From positions 1-64,000 of the IMG/VR virus record IMGVR_UViG_3300042907_001080: a DNA stretch of 64,000 nt, one strand, 5' to 3'. Made by a program: the position numbers and the translations under genes. The DNA is from a virus. This document shows positions 49,887 to 58,385 of this stretch, in pieces. The notes under the pieces were generated by a model. The model was not told where the DNA came from, searched no databases, and saw only the letters and a list, made by a program, of their open reading frames with translations. How positions within the stretch are numbered: the first letter of the stretch is position 1; every line of letters begins with the position of its first letter.

Positions 49887-50225
49887 ATGCGACCACTATG
49901 CAAGGCCTGCGCACAGCGACCTAGAGCCATTAATTACTACAAAGACACTCGTGCCTATTACAGAACACTGTGTGAAATCTGTCTAGCACACGGTGCAAGT
50001 GCTCATGTTCCACGTTGGCAACGAGCAGGATACAAACCCAAACCCGTGTGTGAAAAATGCGGGTTTCGATCTCAACACGCCGAAGTATTTCGAGTGTTTC
50101 ATGTAGATGAAAATCTCAACAACTGCAGACCCTCAAATCTCAAAACCGTGTGCTTGAACTGCGCTGCTATCTTAGGCAAAGAGGGTATAACTTGGAGGCA
50201 AGGCGATCTTATTGCTGACTACTAG
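49887..50225 (+). CDS. Zinc-ribbon/HNH-like protein (112 aa)
   Basis: Paired CxxC motifs occur at CKAC (5-8), CEIC (31-34), CEKC (54-57) and CLNC (94-97); the last two frame FRVFHVDENLNNCRPSNLKTVC, which resembles an HNH nuclease (H-D-N...N-L...C-x-x-C). It may be a homing-type or repair nuclease, or a zinc ribbon. The 3' 54 nt overlap the end of the convergent dNMP kinase gene. Confidence 0.65.
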   Translation: MRPLCKACAQRPRAINYYKDTRAYYRTLCEICLAHGASAHVPRWQRAGYKPKPVCEKCGFRSQHAEVFRVFHVDENLNNCRPSNLKTVCLNCAAILGKEGITWRQGDLIADY

Positions 50226-50828
50226 GTTTGCACTCTGCTCGTAAAGTTCATCGATGCTGCCATTGTTGTCGATGATCTTGTCAAAATCACTGCCCAGCCA
50301 TGCCCATTCCGATGCATGTATTTTACGCATCTTCATGGCGTTTAGCCCTACATTATTGCCTTGATTGGCGCTGATAGCATCCTCATACCAGTCAGGCAAC
50401 TCACCACGCTGCACCCAAACAATTTGGCCGCCTGCATCTTTAATTGATTTAATTTCATTGGGGAAACGGCAGTCTGAAATTACAATATGATCTTTGCTGA
50501 GACGCAGTTTGTTTTCTAATGAAGCAATCCATATGTCGTCGTGGAACGACCTACGACAGACTTCTGTTCCCCAGTATTGTAGAACCCATCTAGGAGTTAA
50601 TGTGGGCATGTCTAAACGTGCTGCCCACCAAGGATCTACTTGTTCACGCCATTCTCGAGCCTGTGCTGTGCGCCCTTCCAGCATGGTTCGATCCCAGCCA
50701 AACACGCTGGCCACGGCATCTTTGAGTGTTGAAGCAAAACTTTCTCTGCGAAATTCGTGAAAATTAACTAGATAGTCGGCTACAGTGTCTTTGCCCGAGC
50801 CTATGAAACCGCATACACCTATAATCAT
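50172..50828 (-). CDS. 1: Deoxynucleoside monophosphate kinase, gp1-like (218 aa)
   Basis: Phosphorylates dNMPs for phage DNA synthesis. P-loop GFIGSGKD (7-14), a lid/base region WREQVDPWWAARL and VLQYWGTEVCRRSFHDDIW, VISDCRFPNEI and a final adenylate-binding segment. T4 gp1 is 241 aa. A TTGACC-N17-TATAAT promoter gives a leader with AAAGGGGAC. Confidence 0.88.
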   Translation of the reverse strand: MIIGVCGFIGSGKDTVADYLVNFHEFRRESFASTLKDAVASVFGWDRTMLEGRTAQAREWREQVDPWWAARLDMPTLTPRWVLQYWGTEVCRRSFHDDIWIASLENKLRLSKDHIVISDCRFPNEIKSIKDAGGQIVWVQRGELPDWYEDAISANQGNNVGLNAMKMRKIHASEWAWLGSDFDKIIDNNGSIDELYEQSANLVVSNKIALPPSYTLFA

Positions 50829-50848
50829 AAATTGTCCCCTTTAGAACA

Positions 50849-50877
50849 ATTATAATATAGATTAGTTATAAGGTCAA
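50849..50877 (-). promoter_or_regulatory. Sigma70 promoter (TTGACC-N17-TATAAT) for gp1
   Basis: Minus strand: TTGACC (50872-50877), 17 bases, TATAAT (50849-50854), then a leader with AAAGGGGAC before the ATG at 50828. Unlike the leaderless promoters, it has a ribosome site. Confidence 0.8.
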
Positions 50878-51632
50878 CCAGTTATCCAGGTATATCCGCT
50901 GCCGCCGGGAACCAATTTCATCAGATCGTCGGTGAGTTTTTCCATCTCAGTTTGACCTTCTGTGATCAGTGCTGTACCATTGAGTTGAGTACCACCCTGC
51001 GGACCTGCGATCTGTCCAAACTTGCTTCGAGCCTGTCCTAGCATCATTTTGCAGTTGGCTAACGCATAGTCTTTGATCCACTGTCCGGAATACACATCAT
51101 CAATAATCACAAAGTCAGGTCGGCTATTGTATACCTGCAACATCACAGATTCTTCGCCGCGAGGACGTTGATGTATGATCAGCTTGTGACTCTGTGGATG
51201 CCATGTGTAGTTAATAAATGAACCAAACATCTTGCCTACCAATTCTTGATACTGTGCAAACAGTTCATAGGTTAGCAAGCCGCCCATATTCGTTGAACTC
51301 AACAAATAGGTATTGGCATAGGCCAAGTTAAATGGCTCAAACACCGTTCCACCCGTTCCATTACCCGTTCTTGATCCCACCGATCTGCGGAATATCTGTC
51401 GAACCTGCTGTATTTCTTTGGGCAGGATATATTCGTTGGTGCTTTCTGTGAGGGTTAAAAACGCATAACTTTCTTCCACAGCGTTGTCGCTACGCTGACG
51501 GAAAACTGCTAGAGCACGATTAAGTGCTGTGTCGTAGTGGATGGGATCTAGTTCTACATCTACCATACCATCGCCTAGCATGGTTTTGCAGTAGTTGTAT
51601 ACGGAATTTTTGGCTTGATCTGATGTGCTCAT
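50874..51632 (-). CDS. 13: Neck protein, gp13-like (252 aa)
   Basis: The head-to-tail connector. AKNSVYNYCKTMLGDGMVDVELDPIHYDTALNRAL and the C-terminal WIKDYALANCKMMLGQARSKFG, TQLNGTALITEGQTEMEKL match the gp13 pattern. T4 gp13 is 309 aa. The GATAAATA box is 5 nt from the ATG. Confidence 0.82.
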   Translation of the reverse strand: MSTSDQAKNSVYNYCKTMLGDGMVDVELDPIHYDTALNRALAVFRQRSDNAVEESYAFLTLTESTNEYILPKEIQQVRQIFRRSVGSRTGNGTGGTVFEPFNLAYANTYLLSSTNMGGLLTYELFAQYQELVGKMFGSFINYTWHPQSHKLIIHQRPRGEESVMLQVYNSRPDFVIIDDVYSGQWIKDYALANCKMMLGQARSKFGQIAGPQGGTQLNGTALITEGQTEMEKLTDDLMKLVPGGSGYTWITG

Positions 51633-51637
51633 ACGAG

Positions 51638-51645
51638 TATTTATC
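51638..51645 (-). promoter_or_regulatory. Late promoter box GATAAATA (gp13)
   Basis: Minus-strand box 5 nt from the ATG at 51632; paired back to back with GGTAAATA on the + strand at 51651-51658. Confidence 0.7.
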
Positions 51646-51650
51646 GTAGC

Positions 51651-51658
51651 GGTAAATA
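51651..51658 (+). promoter_or_regulatory. Late promoter-like box GGTAAATA (gp14)
   Basis: A + strand box; with the 5-nt rule the predicted start is at about 51664, two bases before the ATG at 51666. Confidence 0.5.
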
Positions 51659-51665
51659 TATGACT

Positions 51666-53057
51666 ATGCCAAGACTCAGTTTATACCGGCCCGAAAAGGG
51701 CAACGATTTCCGCTTTATTGATAAAACCGCCTGGGAAATGTTCCAAGTTGGCGGCACAGATGTGCTGGTGCACAGATATATAGGTCCTGGCACGGCCATA
51801 CAAGGCGATAGTCCTAGCACTCCTACCTACGCCACTGATAACGTAGCAAACATACAGGATCTGTTATTTTTAGAAAATCGAGATCGCAAATATGATCCTG
51901 ATGTTTATGTCATGCGCGGTGTATACAATATATCTGATATCGATTTTAATCTCAGCCAGTTTGGCCTGTTCCTACAGAATGACACTATTTTTATCACATT
52001 CCATATCACCGATACTGTAGAAAAACTAGGTCGTAAAATTATAGCAGGGGATGTGATAGAACTGCCGCATCTCAAAGACGAATACGCTTTGAATGATTTA
52101 ACTTTTGCCTTGAAACGTTTCTTTGTGATTGAAGAAGTTAGTAGAGCAGCGGAAGGATTTTCAGCCACATGGTATCCACATTTATATCGTGCCAAGTGCA
52201 AACCATTAGTAGACAGTCAAGAATTCAAACAGATTCTAGACGACATTGCAGACCGAGAATTCTTCAAAGGCACTTATAATTCAACCATAACTTACTATCC
52301 CGGCGATGTTGTATTAGCCGACAATGGCAAAAAATATCAAGTCATACAAGAAGTCACTGGTGTGGCTCCGCCTAATAATACCTATTATGCATTGGCAGAT
52401 ACATTGCGAGATGTGATCAGTACCTATGAAAAAGAAATGCAGATCACTGCCGCGGTGTTAGATCAAGCAGAAGCAGACGCACCACGCAGCGGTTACGATA
52501 CCAGCAAGTATTATACTCTACAGAGAACCAACGACGGTACCGCAGAATTAGCCAGTGTAGATGCATCGTTGGTGACTGTTGACGCAGCTACACAAGCCAC
52601 TGATGAAAATGGAGTTCCCCAATTTGACTCAGATGGTAATCCAATATTTGTTGGTCAGACTGCTAGCTCGGTGATATTACCGGCGGATGGTGATGGCTAT
52701 GAAGGTTATCTAACCAAAGACGGTTTACCTCCTAACGGTGCTCCATTTACCGCAGGCATTTCTTTTCCAAACAATCCTGTTAATGGACAATTTGCACTGC
52801 GAACAGATTATCTTCCTAACAGACTGTTTAGATTTGACGGAGTAAGATGGCGCAAGTTTGAAGACAATGTGCGCACGACTATGAGCAATCTTGGAGCCAG
52901 TGATGTAGCAGCCGGCGAACCTTTTGCAGACAAAGATGTGCGTCAGACACAAAAATCTACATTCATAAACAATCCCACTGTGAACACCATAGACGGTCAC
53001 ACAGTTAAAGAAAAGCAGAGTCTCAGCAAGGCTCTAAGACCTGAGGCAGACCTATAA
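51666..53057 (+). CDS. 14: Neck protein, gp14-like, enlarged (463 aa)
   Basis: Completes the neck. The first 200 residues hold the gp14 core (MPRLSLYRPEKGNDFRFIDK, FLENRDRKYDPDVYVMRGVYNISDIDFNLSQFG, GRKIIAGDVIELPHL, FFVIEEVSRAAEGFSATWYPHLYRAKCKPL). The remaining 260 residues, Thr/Asp-rich, have no T4 counterpart (T4 gp14 256 aa). The start at 51666 is preferred to 51660 because the late box would place transcription start between the two. It overlaps gp15 by one base. Confidence 0.75.
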   Translation: MPRLSLYRPEKGNDFRFIDKTAWEMFQVGGTDVLVHRYIGPGTAIQGDSPSTPTYATDNVANIQDLLFLENRDRKYDPDVYVMRGVYNISDIDFNLSQFGLFLQNDTIFITFHITDTVEKLGRKIIAGDVIELPHLKDEYALNDLTFALKRFFVIEEVSRAAEGFSATWYPHLYRAKCKPLVDSQEFKQILDDIADREFFKGTYNSTITYYPGDVVLADNGKKYQVIQEVTGVAPPNNTYYALADTLRDVISTYEKEMQITAAVLDQAEADAPRSGYDTSKYYTLQRTNDGTAELASVDASLVTVDAATQATDENGVPQFDSDGNPIFVGQTASSVILPADGDGYEGYLTKDGLPPNGAPFTAGISFPNNPVNGQFALRTDYLPNRLFRFDGVRWRKFEDNVRTTMSNLGASDVAAGEPFADKDVRQTQKSTFINNPTVNTIDGHTVKEKQSLSKALRPEADL

Positions 53058-54634
53058 TGGATTTTCACTACGACGGACAGATACGACGGTATGTCACGCA
53101 GTTCATGCGTGTGTTCATTGGATTTAAATATCAAGCAGGCGATGGCGAACAACGACAGATTCCTGTAATGTATGGCGATTTGACCAGACAGGTAGCCAGC
53201 ATTATCAAAGATAATTCTGAAAACAAAATGCCTACGGTGCCGAGAATAGCTTGTTATATCACAGGCATTGAGATGGATACTAACAGGCTCAGTGATCCCA
53301 CATTCGTGTCTAAGATACATGTGAGAGAACGCAGATTCACAGACGCCAGTGGCACAAGAGAATATTCGGGCGCACAGGGCGGCAATTACACTGTTGAAAG
53401 GCTCATGCCTACTCCATTCAAACTGACCATGAAAGCTGATATATGGACATCCAACACCGATCAAAAATTACAGTTGTTGGAACAGATATTAGTGCTGTTT
53501 AATCCCAGTTTAGAACTACAGACCACTGACAATTATATAGACTGGACCAGTCTCAGCGCCATGTATCTAACCGGCACTAATTTTTCCAGTAGGACAATAC
53601 CTCAAGGCGCAGAATCAGATATAGACATCTGCAGTCTTGATTTTGAAATGCCTGTGTATATATCACCACCGGCCAAGGTCAAAAAACTAGGCATAGTTCA
53701 AAGCATAATAGCCAATGTGTTCACAGAACAGGGCGATGTGATGGATCTTTCAGATCTAATATACAACACTTCTCAATCCAGTATGACCCTAGTTACTAAA
53801 ACTTATGGTAATTATCGAGTGTTACTGTTCAAATCTAACACAGGAACAGTCAATGATAATCAATATGATCTCACACTCGTGAATCCATTAGATGCTGTGC
53901 AGTCATTGGGGCTGAGTCAGAAAGAATTTAAAAATGGCGAACCGGTAGAGTGGTCAAAGATTCTAGAGATACAAGGCGGCTATGTGCCGGGCAGTGAGAT
54001 ATGGTTCAAAAAAGCCAGTGGCTATGAGATTGTGGGCACGTTTGTGATCAATCCTCTAGACCAGACTGTTCTCACGGTGACTTTAGATGCAGACACATAT
54101 CCTGCCAATGACGACATTGCCAGTAGTATCCCCGGCATAGCTGCTAGAGGCACGGTAGATGCTATCATAGATCCTTACAAGTATAATCCGTTAGAAGTCT
54201 ATGGATCATACTCGCAGATACCAGTAGGTTTAAGATTCTTGATGTTAGACGATGTCAACAACAGTGAGAATCGTGGAGGTTACATTAACCTTCCTTCTAA
54301 TCCTGCAGACAGCACAAACATACCATATAGAGGTCCGCAGGCCTGGCGTGATCCTAGTAATAACGATTCATCATGGGAAAATCAAGACGGCACGGATCCT
54401 GTGATCACAGCCAACTCTATTGTAGAGTGGACTGGGCAAACCTGGGCCACAATTTGGAATCCTGAAGATCATACATTGGAAGATGCAGCTATTGCAGGTG
54501 AAGATTTCTCACCCACACATATTCAAAATATCCGCACAGGCATCAAATACAAATGGGATGGCACTCAATGGCTCAAAGCATTTGAAGGTGAATATCTGCC
54601 AGGAGAGTGGAACTTCAAGACAGTGGGCGGATAA
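53057..54634 (+). CDS. 15: Tail terminator/sheath stabiliser, gp15-like, enlarged (525 aa)
   Basis: Caps the tail. MDFHYDGQIRRYVTQFMRVFIGFKYQAGDG, QIPVMYGDL, MPTPFKLTMKADIWTSNTDQKLQLLEQILVLFNPSLEL and the strand FEMPVYISPP define the gp15 core (1-210; T4 gp15 is 272 aa). The last 310 residues, rich in Asn/Asp/Gly, are extra. It overlaps the end of gp14 by 1 nt. Confidence 0.82.
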   Translation: MDFHYDGQIRRYVTQFMRVFIGFKYQAGDGEQRQIPVMYGDLTRQVASIIKDNSENKMPTVPRIACYITGIEMDTNRLSDPTFVSKIHVRERRFTDASGTREYSGAQGGNYTVERLMPTPFKLTMKADIWTSNTDQKLQLLEQILVLFNPSLELQTTDNYIDWTSLSAMYLTGTNFSSRTIPQGAESDIDICSLDFEMPVYISPPAKVKKLGIVQSIIANVFTEQGDVMDLSDLIYNTSQSSMTLVTKTYGNYRVLLFKSNTGTVNDNQYDLTLVNPLDAVQSLGLSQKEFKNGEPVEWSKILEIQGGYVPGSEIWFKKASGYEIVGTFVINPLDQTVLTVTLDADTYPANDDIASSIPGIAARGTVDAIIDPYKYNPLEVYGSYSQIPVGLRFLMLDDVNNSENRGGYINLPSNPADSTNIPYRGPQAWRDPSNNDSSWENQDGTDPVITANSIVEWTGQTWATIWNPEDHTLEDAAIAGEDFSPTHIQNIRTGIKYKWDGTQWLKAFEGEYLPGEWNFKTVGG

Positions 54635-54642
54635 GTATCTGC

Positions 54643-55038
54643 ATGCAACAGCGTGCCGGATTATTATTTTTAGCTAAAACCACAGGTCGCATATTTCTAA
54701 TCTTAGATGATGAGCGATGGACTGTGCCTACCTTTCAACGCAATAACAGTCTTCTAGAGGATGCAGACGCATTGTTAACTCAATACGCACAGGGGCGTAT
54801 AGTTCCTATCGAACTGTATCTATCTGAAGATCGCGGGTTTGAGTATGGCACCTATGTGTGCGTGGTCGATCAAGAGTTTTTGACTATGGCGTCAAAGACT
54901 GTATGCTGGGCTGATTTAGATTGCCTTCCCAAACAACTACACTCGGGATTGAGAACTACATTAAATAATCAAGTAATACGTGTGAAAATAGAAACCATAT
55001 TGGAGTTAGAAAATGTCAAGTCTGTTACAAAAATCTAG
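54643..55038 (+). CDS. Degenerate Nudix-like protein (131 aa)
   Basis: Starts MQQRAGLLFLAKTTGRIFLILDDERWTVPTFQR, which has the fold opening of Nudix hydrolases, but the catalytic box G-x5-E-x7-REUxEExGU is not present, so it is probably inactive or only binds. A frame from 54607 also exists, but the 54643 start does not overlap gp15. It is coupled to the following 92-aa gene by a 26-nt overlap. Confidence 0.55.
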   Translation: MQQRAGLLFLAKTTGRIFLILDDERWTVPTFQRNNSLLEDADALLTQYAQGRIVPIELYLSEDRGFEYGTYVCVVDQEFLTMASKTVCWADLDCLPKQLHSGLRTTLNNQVIRVKIETILELENVKSVTKI

Positions 55039-55291
55039 TAGATTCCAGGAAGATTATGAGCGATATCGCACAGCCATCGACACAATGCCTGATGGTGCAG
55101 CTAAACAAGAATCTCAACAACTATTGAATAAACTTGTTGCAGAAATAAAAAAATTAGATAGCATGCATATGGAAATGATCTACAGTCGTCAGCTACCTAC
55201 CATGGGCAGTGAAATGAAACAAGATATCACAGCTATAAGAAAAAAATTAGAAACTAGAATCAGAGACTGGTCACAGGCACAAAAAAACTAA
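55013..55291 (+). CDS. Conserved small helical protein (92 aa)
   Basis: All helical with Gln/Lys-rich helices (QESQQLLNKLVAEIKKLDSMHMEMIYSRQL), suggesting a coiled coil. Last gene of the + strand neck/tail unit; the next gene is convergent with a 7-nt gap. Function unknown. Confidence 0.6.
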   Translation: MSSLLQKSSRFQEDYERYRTAIDTMPDGAAKQESQQLLNKLVAEIKKLDSMHMEMIYSRQLPTMGSEMKQDITAIRKKLETRIRDWSQAQKN

Positions 55292-55298
55292 ACAAAAT

Positions 55299-55826
55299 TT
55301 ATTGAGCATTGTGCAAAATTGTTCCTTTTAGAACCCAACTTACACTTATACGTCTAGGTTTAGTTGACGCAATCGGTCTATGACTTAGATTAGAATCAAA
55401 AAATATGCCTGTGTTTTCTTTGTGGAAACATTTTTGATGTTCAAATTCAGTCCCGCCATTGCTATCATCTACATAATAAAGTAAACTATATGTTCCAGGT
55501 AATTTATAAGAGTTATCATTATGCCAGGCAGTGACCTGACCAGCAGTGTAAAAATTTATCATACAGTGATTTAAAAAATCAATTTTAAACCATTCTTTAT
55601 TTTGATCTAACCATCGATCAAGAACATAGGTCAATGATTCTACTCTGTTCCAATTATTGATGTTTTGTTGTTTATTAAATGTTAACTTACCAAATGCCGC
55701 CTTTTCTAAATCGATTTCACCGGTTGCATAACTTGGAAAATTCCAATCTAACATCGGATTTAATACTTGTTCTTTAACTATAGAATGCAACCATTCGTCT
55801 GTGAATTTGTTATACTGTTTAATCAT
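55299..55826 (-). CDS. 2OG-Fe(II) oxygenase (175 aa)
   Basis: WHNDNSYKLPGTYSLLYYVDDSNGGTEF gives the H-x-D metal pair, NLSHRPIAS the distal histidine and PRRISVSWV the 2-oxoglutarate arginine. A compact beta-helix without extra domains. First in a run of related genes; substrate unknown. Overlaps the next gene by 4 nt. Confidence 0.78.
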   Translation of the reverse strand: MIKQYNKFTDEWLHSIVKEQVLNPMLDWNFPSYATGEIDLEKAAFGKLTFNKQQNINNWNRVESLTYVLDRWLDQNKEWFKIDFLNHCMINFYTAGQVTAWHNDNSYKLPGTYSLLYYVDDSNGGTEFEHQKCFHKENTGIFFDSNLSHRPIASTKPRRISVSWVLKGTILHNAQ

Positions 55827-56509
55827 TTTTGCAATCGTTGTCGTTCTATCAACACATTCAAATTGTCTTTGGGCTCAAATTTTAATGTTGGAGCATCTAA
55901 ATTTAAAAAACTGGTCTTATCTAATAGGCCTATTGTTCCATTCACCCAAGTGTTAAAAGATAAACTTATCCTATCAGTGTCAGCTATTGATCTCATTACA
56001 GAATGTTCTAAGTAGGACGGAAATATCAATAATGTTCCTTGTTTGATTTCAACTGTGGTGCTATGAGTGTTATATTGATTATATTTGATAGGAAACATCT
56101 TTAATGAGCCCCAAACACAATTTTTATCTACGTGAAATTCAATAGGTGCAGGATCCTCTGTGAAATATAGAACTCCGCTGACAATGCTATTCACATGATG
56201 ATGTTGATAATGATATGCACCTGTTGTGGTACGATTCAACCAACTGATAGTAGGAAACAACTGATTAGATATAGACATTACCTCTCGAGCATATAGATTC
56301 AACTGTGTTTGCACAAAATCACATACTCTTGACATTTCAGGTAAATGTATGATATCAAATCTATCCGATCCTACACATCTTCCTGGTTCATCTTTGTATC
56401 GAGAATACAAAGATGACTGTTTTACAAATTCTAATTCTTCGTTGGTGAATCCTTGTATCTCTGCAACAAATAATGGAGTTGGAAATAACGGAATAACATC
56501 ATGTGTCAT
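55823..56509 (-). CDS. Putative 2OG-Fe(II) oxygenase, LFPTP family (228 aa)
   Basis: Same family as 2437-3045 and 58961-59560: PLFPTPLF at the start, HYQHHHVNSIVSGVLYF, FPSYLEHSV and RISLSFNTWVNG. A C-terminal extension (about 25 residues, DAPTLKFEPKDNL) is extra. Metal ligands are predicted to be His and distal His with Arg; the canonical aspartate is not obvious. Substrate unknown. Confidence 0.7.
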   Translation of the reverse strand: MTHDVIPLFPTPLFVAEIQGFTNEELEFVKQSSLYSRYKDEPGRCVGSDRFDIIHLPEMSRVCDFVQTQLNLYAREVMSISNQLFPTISWLNRTTTGAYHYQHHHVNSIVSGVLYFTEDPAPIEFHVDKNCVWGSLKMFPIKYNQYNTHSTTVEIKQGTLLIFPSYLEHSVMRSIADTDRISLSFNTWVNGTIGLLDKTSFLNLDAPTLKFEPKDNLNVLIERQRLQK

Positions 56510-56519
56510 AGAAACCGCC

Positions 56520-57041
56520 TTATCTAAATTTTAAATCAAAGCCAATTATAGTTTTGATTGTGTGTGAATTATTAGGCAACGTGTAATGTAAAATATTACT
56601 CGGTACAATAATCATTAATCCTTCACTGGCTTCAATATTCTTTATCTCTGTTTGATCAGTTATGGGATTATTTACAGGATTAATAAAATAAGTTGGACTG
56701 TGTAAGGTTTCATCGTAATCTAAATAGATGATTCCCGAATATCCCACCCCCGAGTGATTATGAGGGATATGAAATTCATCTTTTGCATAAGACACTGTCC
56801 ATACGTCGCCTATATCTAATGATTCTACTTTAATTTCATTAGAAAACAGAGCCAGTTCATTCTTAAAAATTTCAACAAACTCAGACTGATAGCTGTTATT
56901 ACCTCGATCGCTTGCAAACAATTGACCGGGCTTTCTTACCAATGCCGCTGCATTAATTTTTTTTGAAATTTTTTCTTTCTTTGATTCCCAATCATTGATA
57001 TAATAACTATAAAATTTTGTTTCAAACAATGTACTTTGCAC
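56520..57041 (-). CDS. Putative 2OG-Fe(II) oxygenase-like beta-helix protein (173 aa)
   Basis: VSYAKDEFHIPHNHSGVGYSGIIYLDY, GLMIIVPSNILHYTLPNNS and IKTIIGFDLKF reproduce the H..H, distal H and following strand of the family, but the arginine is replaced by lysine in HTIKTII. Part of the oxygenase cluster; shares a base with its upstream neighbour. Confidence 0.6.
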   Translation of the reverse strand: MQSTLFETKFYSYYINDWESKKEKISKKINAAALVRKPGQLFASDRGNNSYQSEFVEIFKNELALFSNEIKVESLDIGDVWTVSYAKDEFHIPHNHSGVGYSGIIYLDYDETLHSPTYFINPVNNPITDQTEIKNIEASEGLMIIVPSNILHYTLPNNSHTIKTIIGFDLKFR

Positions 57042-57769
57042 TATTGATTTCCCTGAAAATATGATTTGATCTTAGCGTAATTTCTTACGAAAGTATTGTT
57101 CATCAATATATAATTTATCGTTAGTTCTTCTTTGCTAATATCAGTTCTGATTTCTAATTCCAAGGAATTCTTAGGAACTGCAATTAATTGTGCAAGGGGG
57201 GTGCCAGCTTTGATCACGGTTTCCTCATTGAGGTTGTGCCAAAATACCGGAACATTTATGTTATTGATTCCGTAGTCACTTGAATAAATCCCACTTAGAG
57301 CAGTGAATCGATTTTCATCGGCGTAGAATACAGAAGTTTGTATTAAAAGATAATCACTGGGAATTTTACAGCACCAGCCAGTGATAAATTTTATCACAGA
57401 TCGGCTAGAATGATTCGGCCAGTTTTGAAATGTTTTAAACAAACTGTCTTGATGTTCCTCAATCGCCGGACTGCCGTTGATTTTTTCTTGATCAATAGGA
57501 GTTCTCCACTGTATTTTATCCTGTGACGAATCTGCTTTGACGTAGATATCTTGCCATGCTCGCACTACAAACCCTTGACTCTGTAAGATGTTGATTCCGG
57601 GACAATTAGAAATGCTGTGTATGGCATGCCCGAGATTATTTTTTTGATTTTTAAATTCTCTAGCTGCTTCCTGTTTCCAATTATGCACGATTTTATCTGC
57701 AGATAAAATCGGCATTGTCTTATCGATGCCAGGTATAGTGGGATAAAATATAATCTTTTGTGCAGTCAT
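57041..57769 (-). CDS. Conserved phage beta-rich protein, cupin-like (242 aa)
   Basis: Predicted beta-sandwich with IYVKADSSQDKIQWRTP, VIKFITGWCCKIPSDYLLIQT and IKAGTPLAQLIAVPKNSLELEIR. The strand pattern recalls a cupin, but no metal motif is clear. I do not know the function. It is placed within the oxygenase cluster. A TTGTAA-N17-TATAAT promoter ends 7 nt from the ATG. Confidence 0.55.
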   Translation of the reverse strand: MTAQKIIFYPTIPGIDKTMPILSADKIVHNWKQEAAREFKNQKNNLGHAIHSISNCPGINILQSQGFVVRAWQDIYVKADSSQDKIQWRTPIDQEKINGSPAIEEHQDSLFKTFQNWPNHSSRSVIKFITGWCCKIPSDYLLIQTSVFYADENRFTALSGIYSSDYGINNINVPVFWHNLNEETVIKAGTPLAQLIAVPKNSLELEIRTDISKEELTINYILMNNTFVRNYAKIKSYFQGNQ

Positions 57770-57776
57770 GTCTTTG

Positions 57777-57805
57777 ATTATAACACATCAACACAGATTT
57801 TACAA
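57777..57805 (-). promoter_or_regulatory. Sigma70-type promoter (TTGTAA-N17-TATAAT), 7 nt from the ATG
   Basis: Minus strand: TTGTAA (57800-57805), 17 bases, TATAAT (57777-57782), then 7 bases to the ATG at 57769. Like those at 11278 and 26283 the leader would be nearly absent. Confidence 0.6.
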
Positions 57806-57812
57806 GCAATCA

Positions 57813-58367
57813 TTAACTCAAAACAGAGTTGTTGTCAACACCCCAGACATTTTGACAAATAATTTCCATGTTAATAGAAACTCTATAATCTAAACTAAAT
57901 GATTGATGAGGCTGATGGTTAAGATATCCTGGAAAAATAATCAAATCACCAACTTCGGGTTTTATATTATAGATTTCATGAAAGTTATTATCATAAAAAC
58001 TTAGAGACCCTTGATGTCTATCTGCAGTCTCGGGTATATTCAAATAGTAAACAGCATTAATTACACAGGTATTTAGGTGATTATGGATGCCACCTTTGTA
58101 AAAAAATTTGTTCGTTACATAACCCCAACAGCTGGCAAGATTTCTTTGATCTAATTCTAGTGGACCAAAATGCTGGTTGGCAATATGAAAAAAATCTTTG
58201 TATAAGGTGTGAAACACTCCCGAAGAATCGTTGATTTGAAAATTATTTCCGGTGTTGTAGTCTGCCTTGTGATGTGCGGCTAACACCTGTGTCTTCATCC
58301 AATCAATTGGATAAGATTTTAACCCTTGGTGTAAAAATATTGGTAGAGTTGAGTCTACTCGATTCAT
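57813..58367 (-). CDS. Putative 2OG-Fe(II) oxygenase (184 aa)
   Basis: GGIHNHLNTCVINAVYYLN supplies a H-x-H pair, GDLIIFPGYLNHQPHQS the distal histidine and YRVSINMEI the arginine. Related to the putative 2OG-Fe(II) family of the neighbours. No clear promoter was found; a TATAAT-like -10 lies 8 nt from the ATG but lacks a -35. Confidence 0.7.
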   Translation of the reverse strand: MNRVDSTLPIFLHQGLKSYPIDWMKTQVLAAHHKADYNTGNNFQINDSSGVFHTLYKDFFHIANQHFGPLELDQRNLASCWGYVTNKFFYKGGIHNHLNTCVINAVYYLNIPETADRHQGSLSFYDNNFHEIYNIKPEVGDLIIFPGYLNHQPHQSFSLDYRVSINMEIICQNVWGVDNNSVLS

Positions 58368-58385
58368 GCGAACAGATTATATAAC

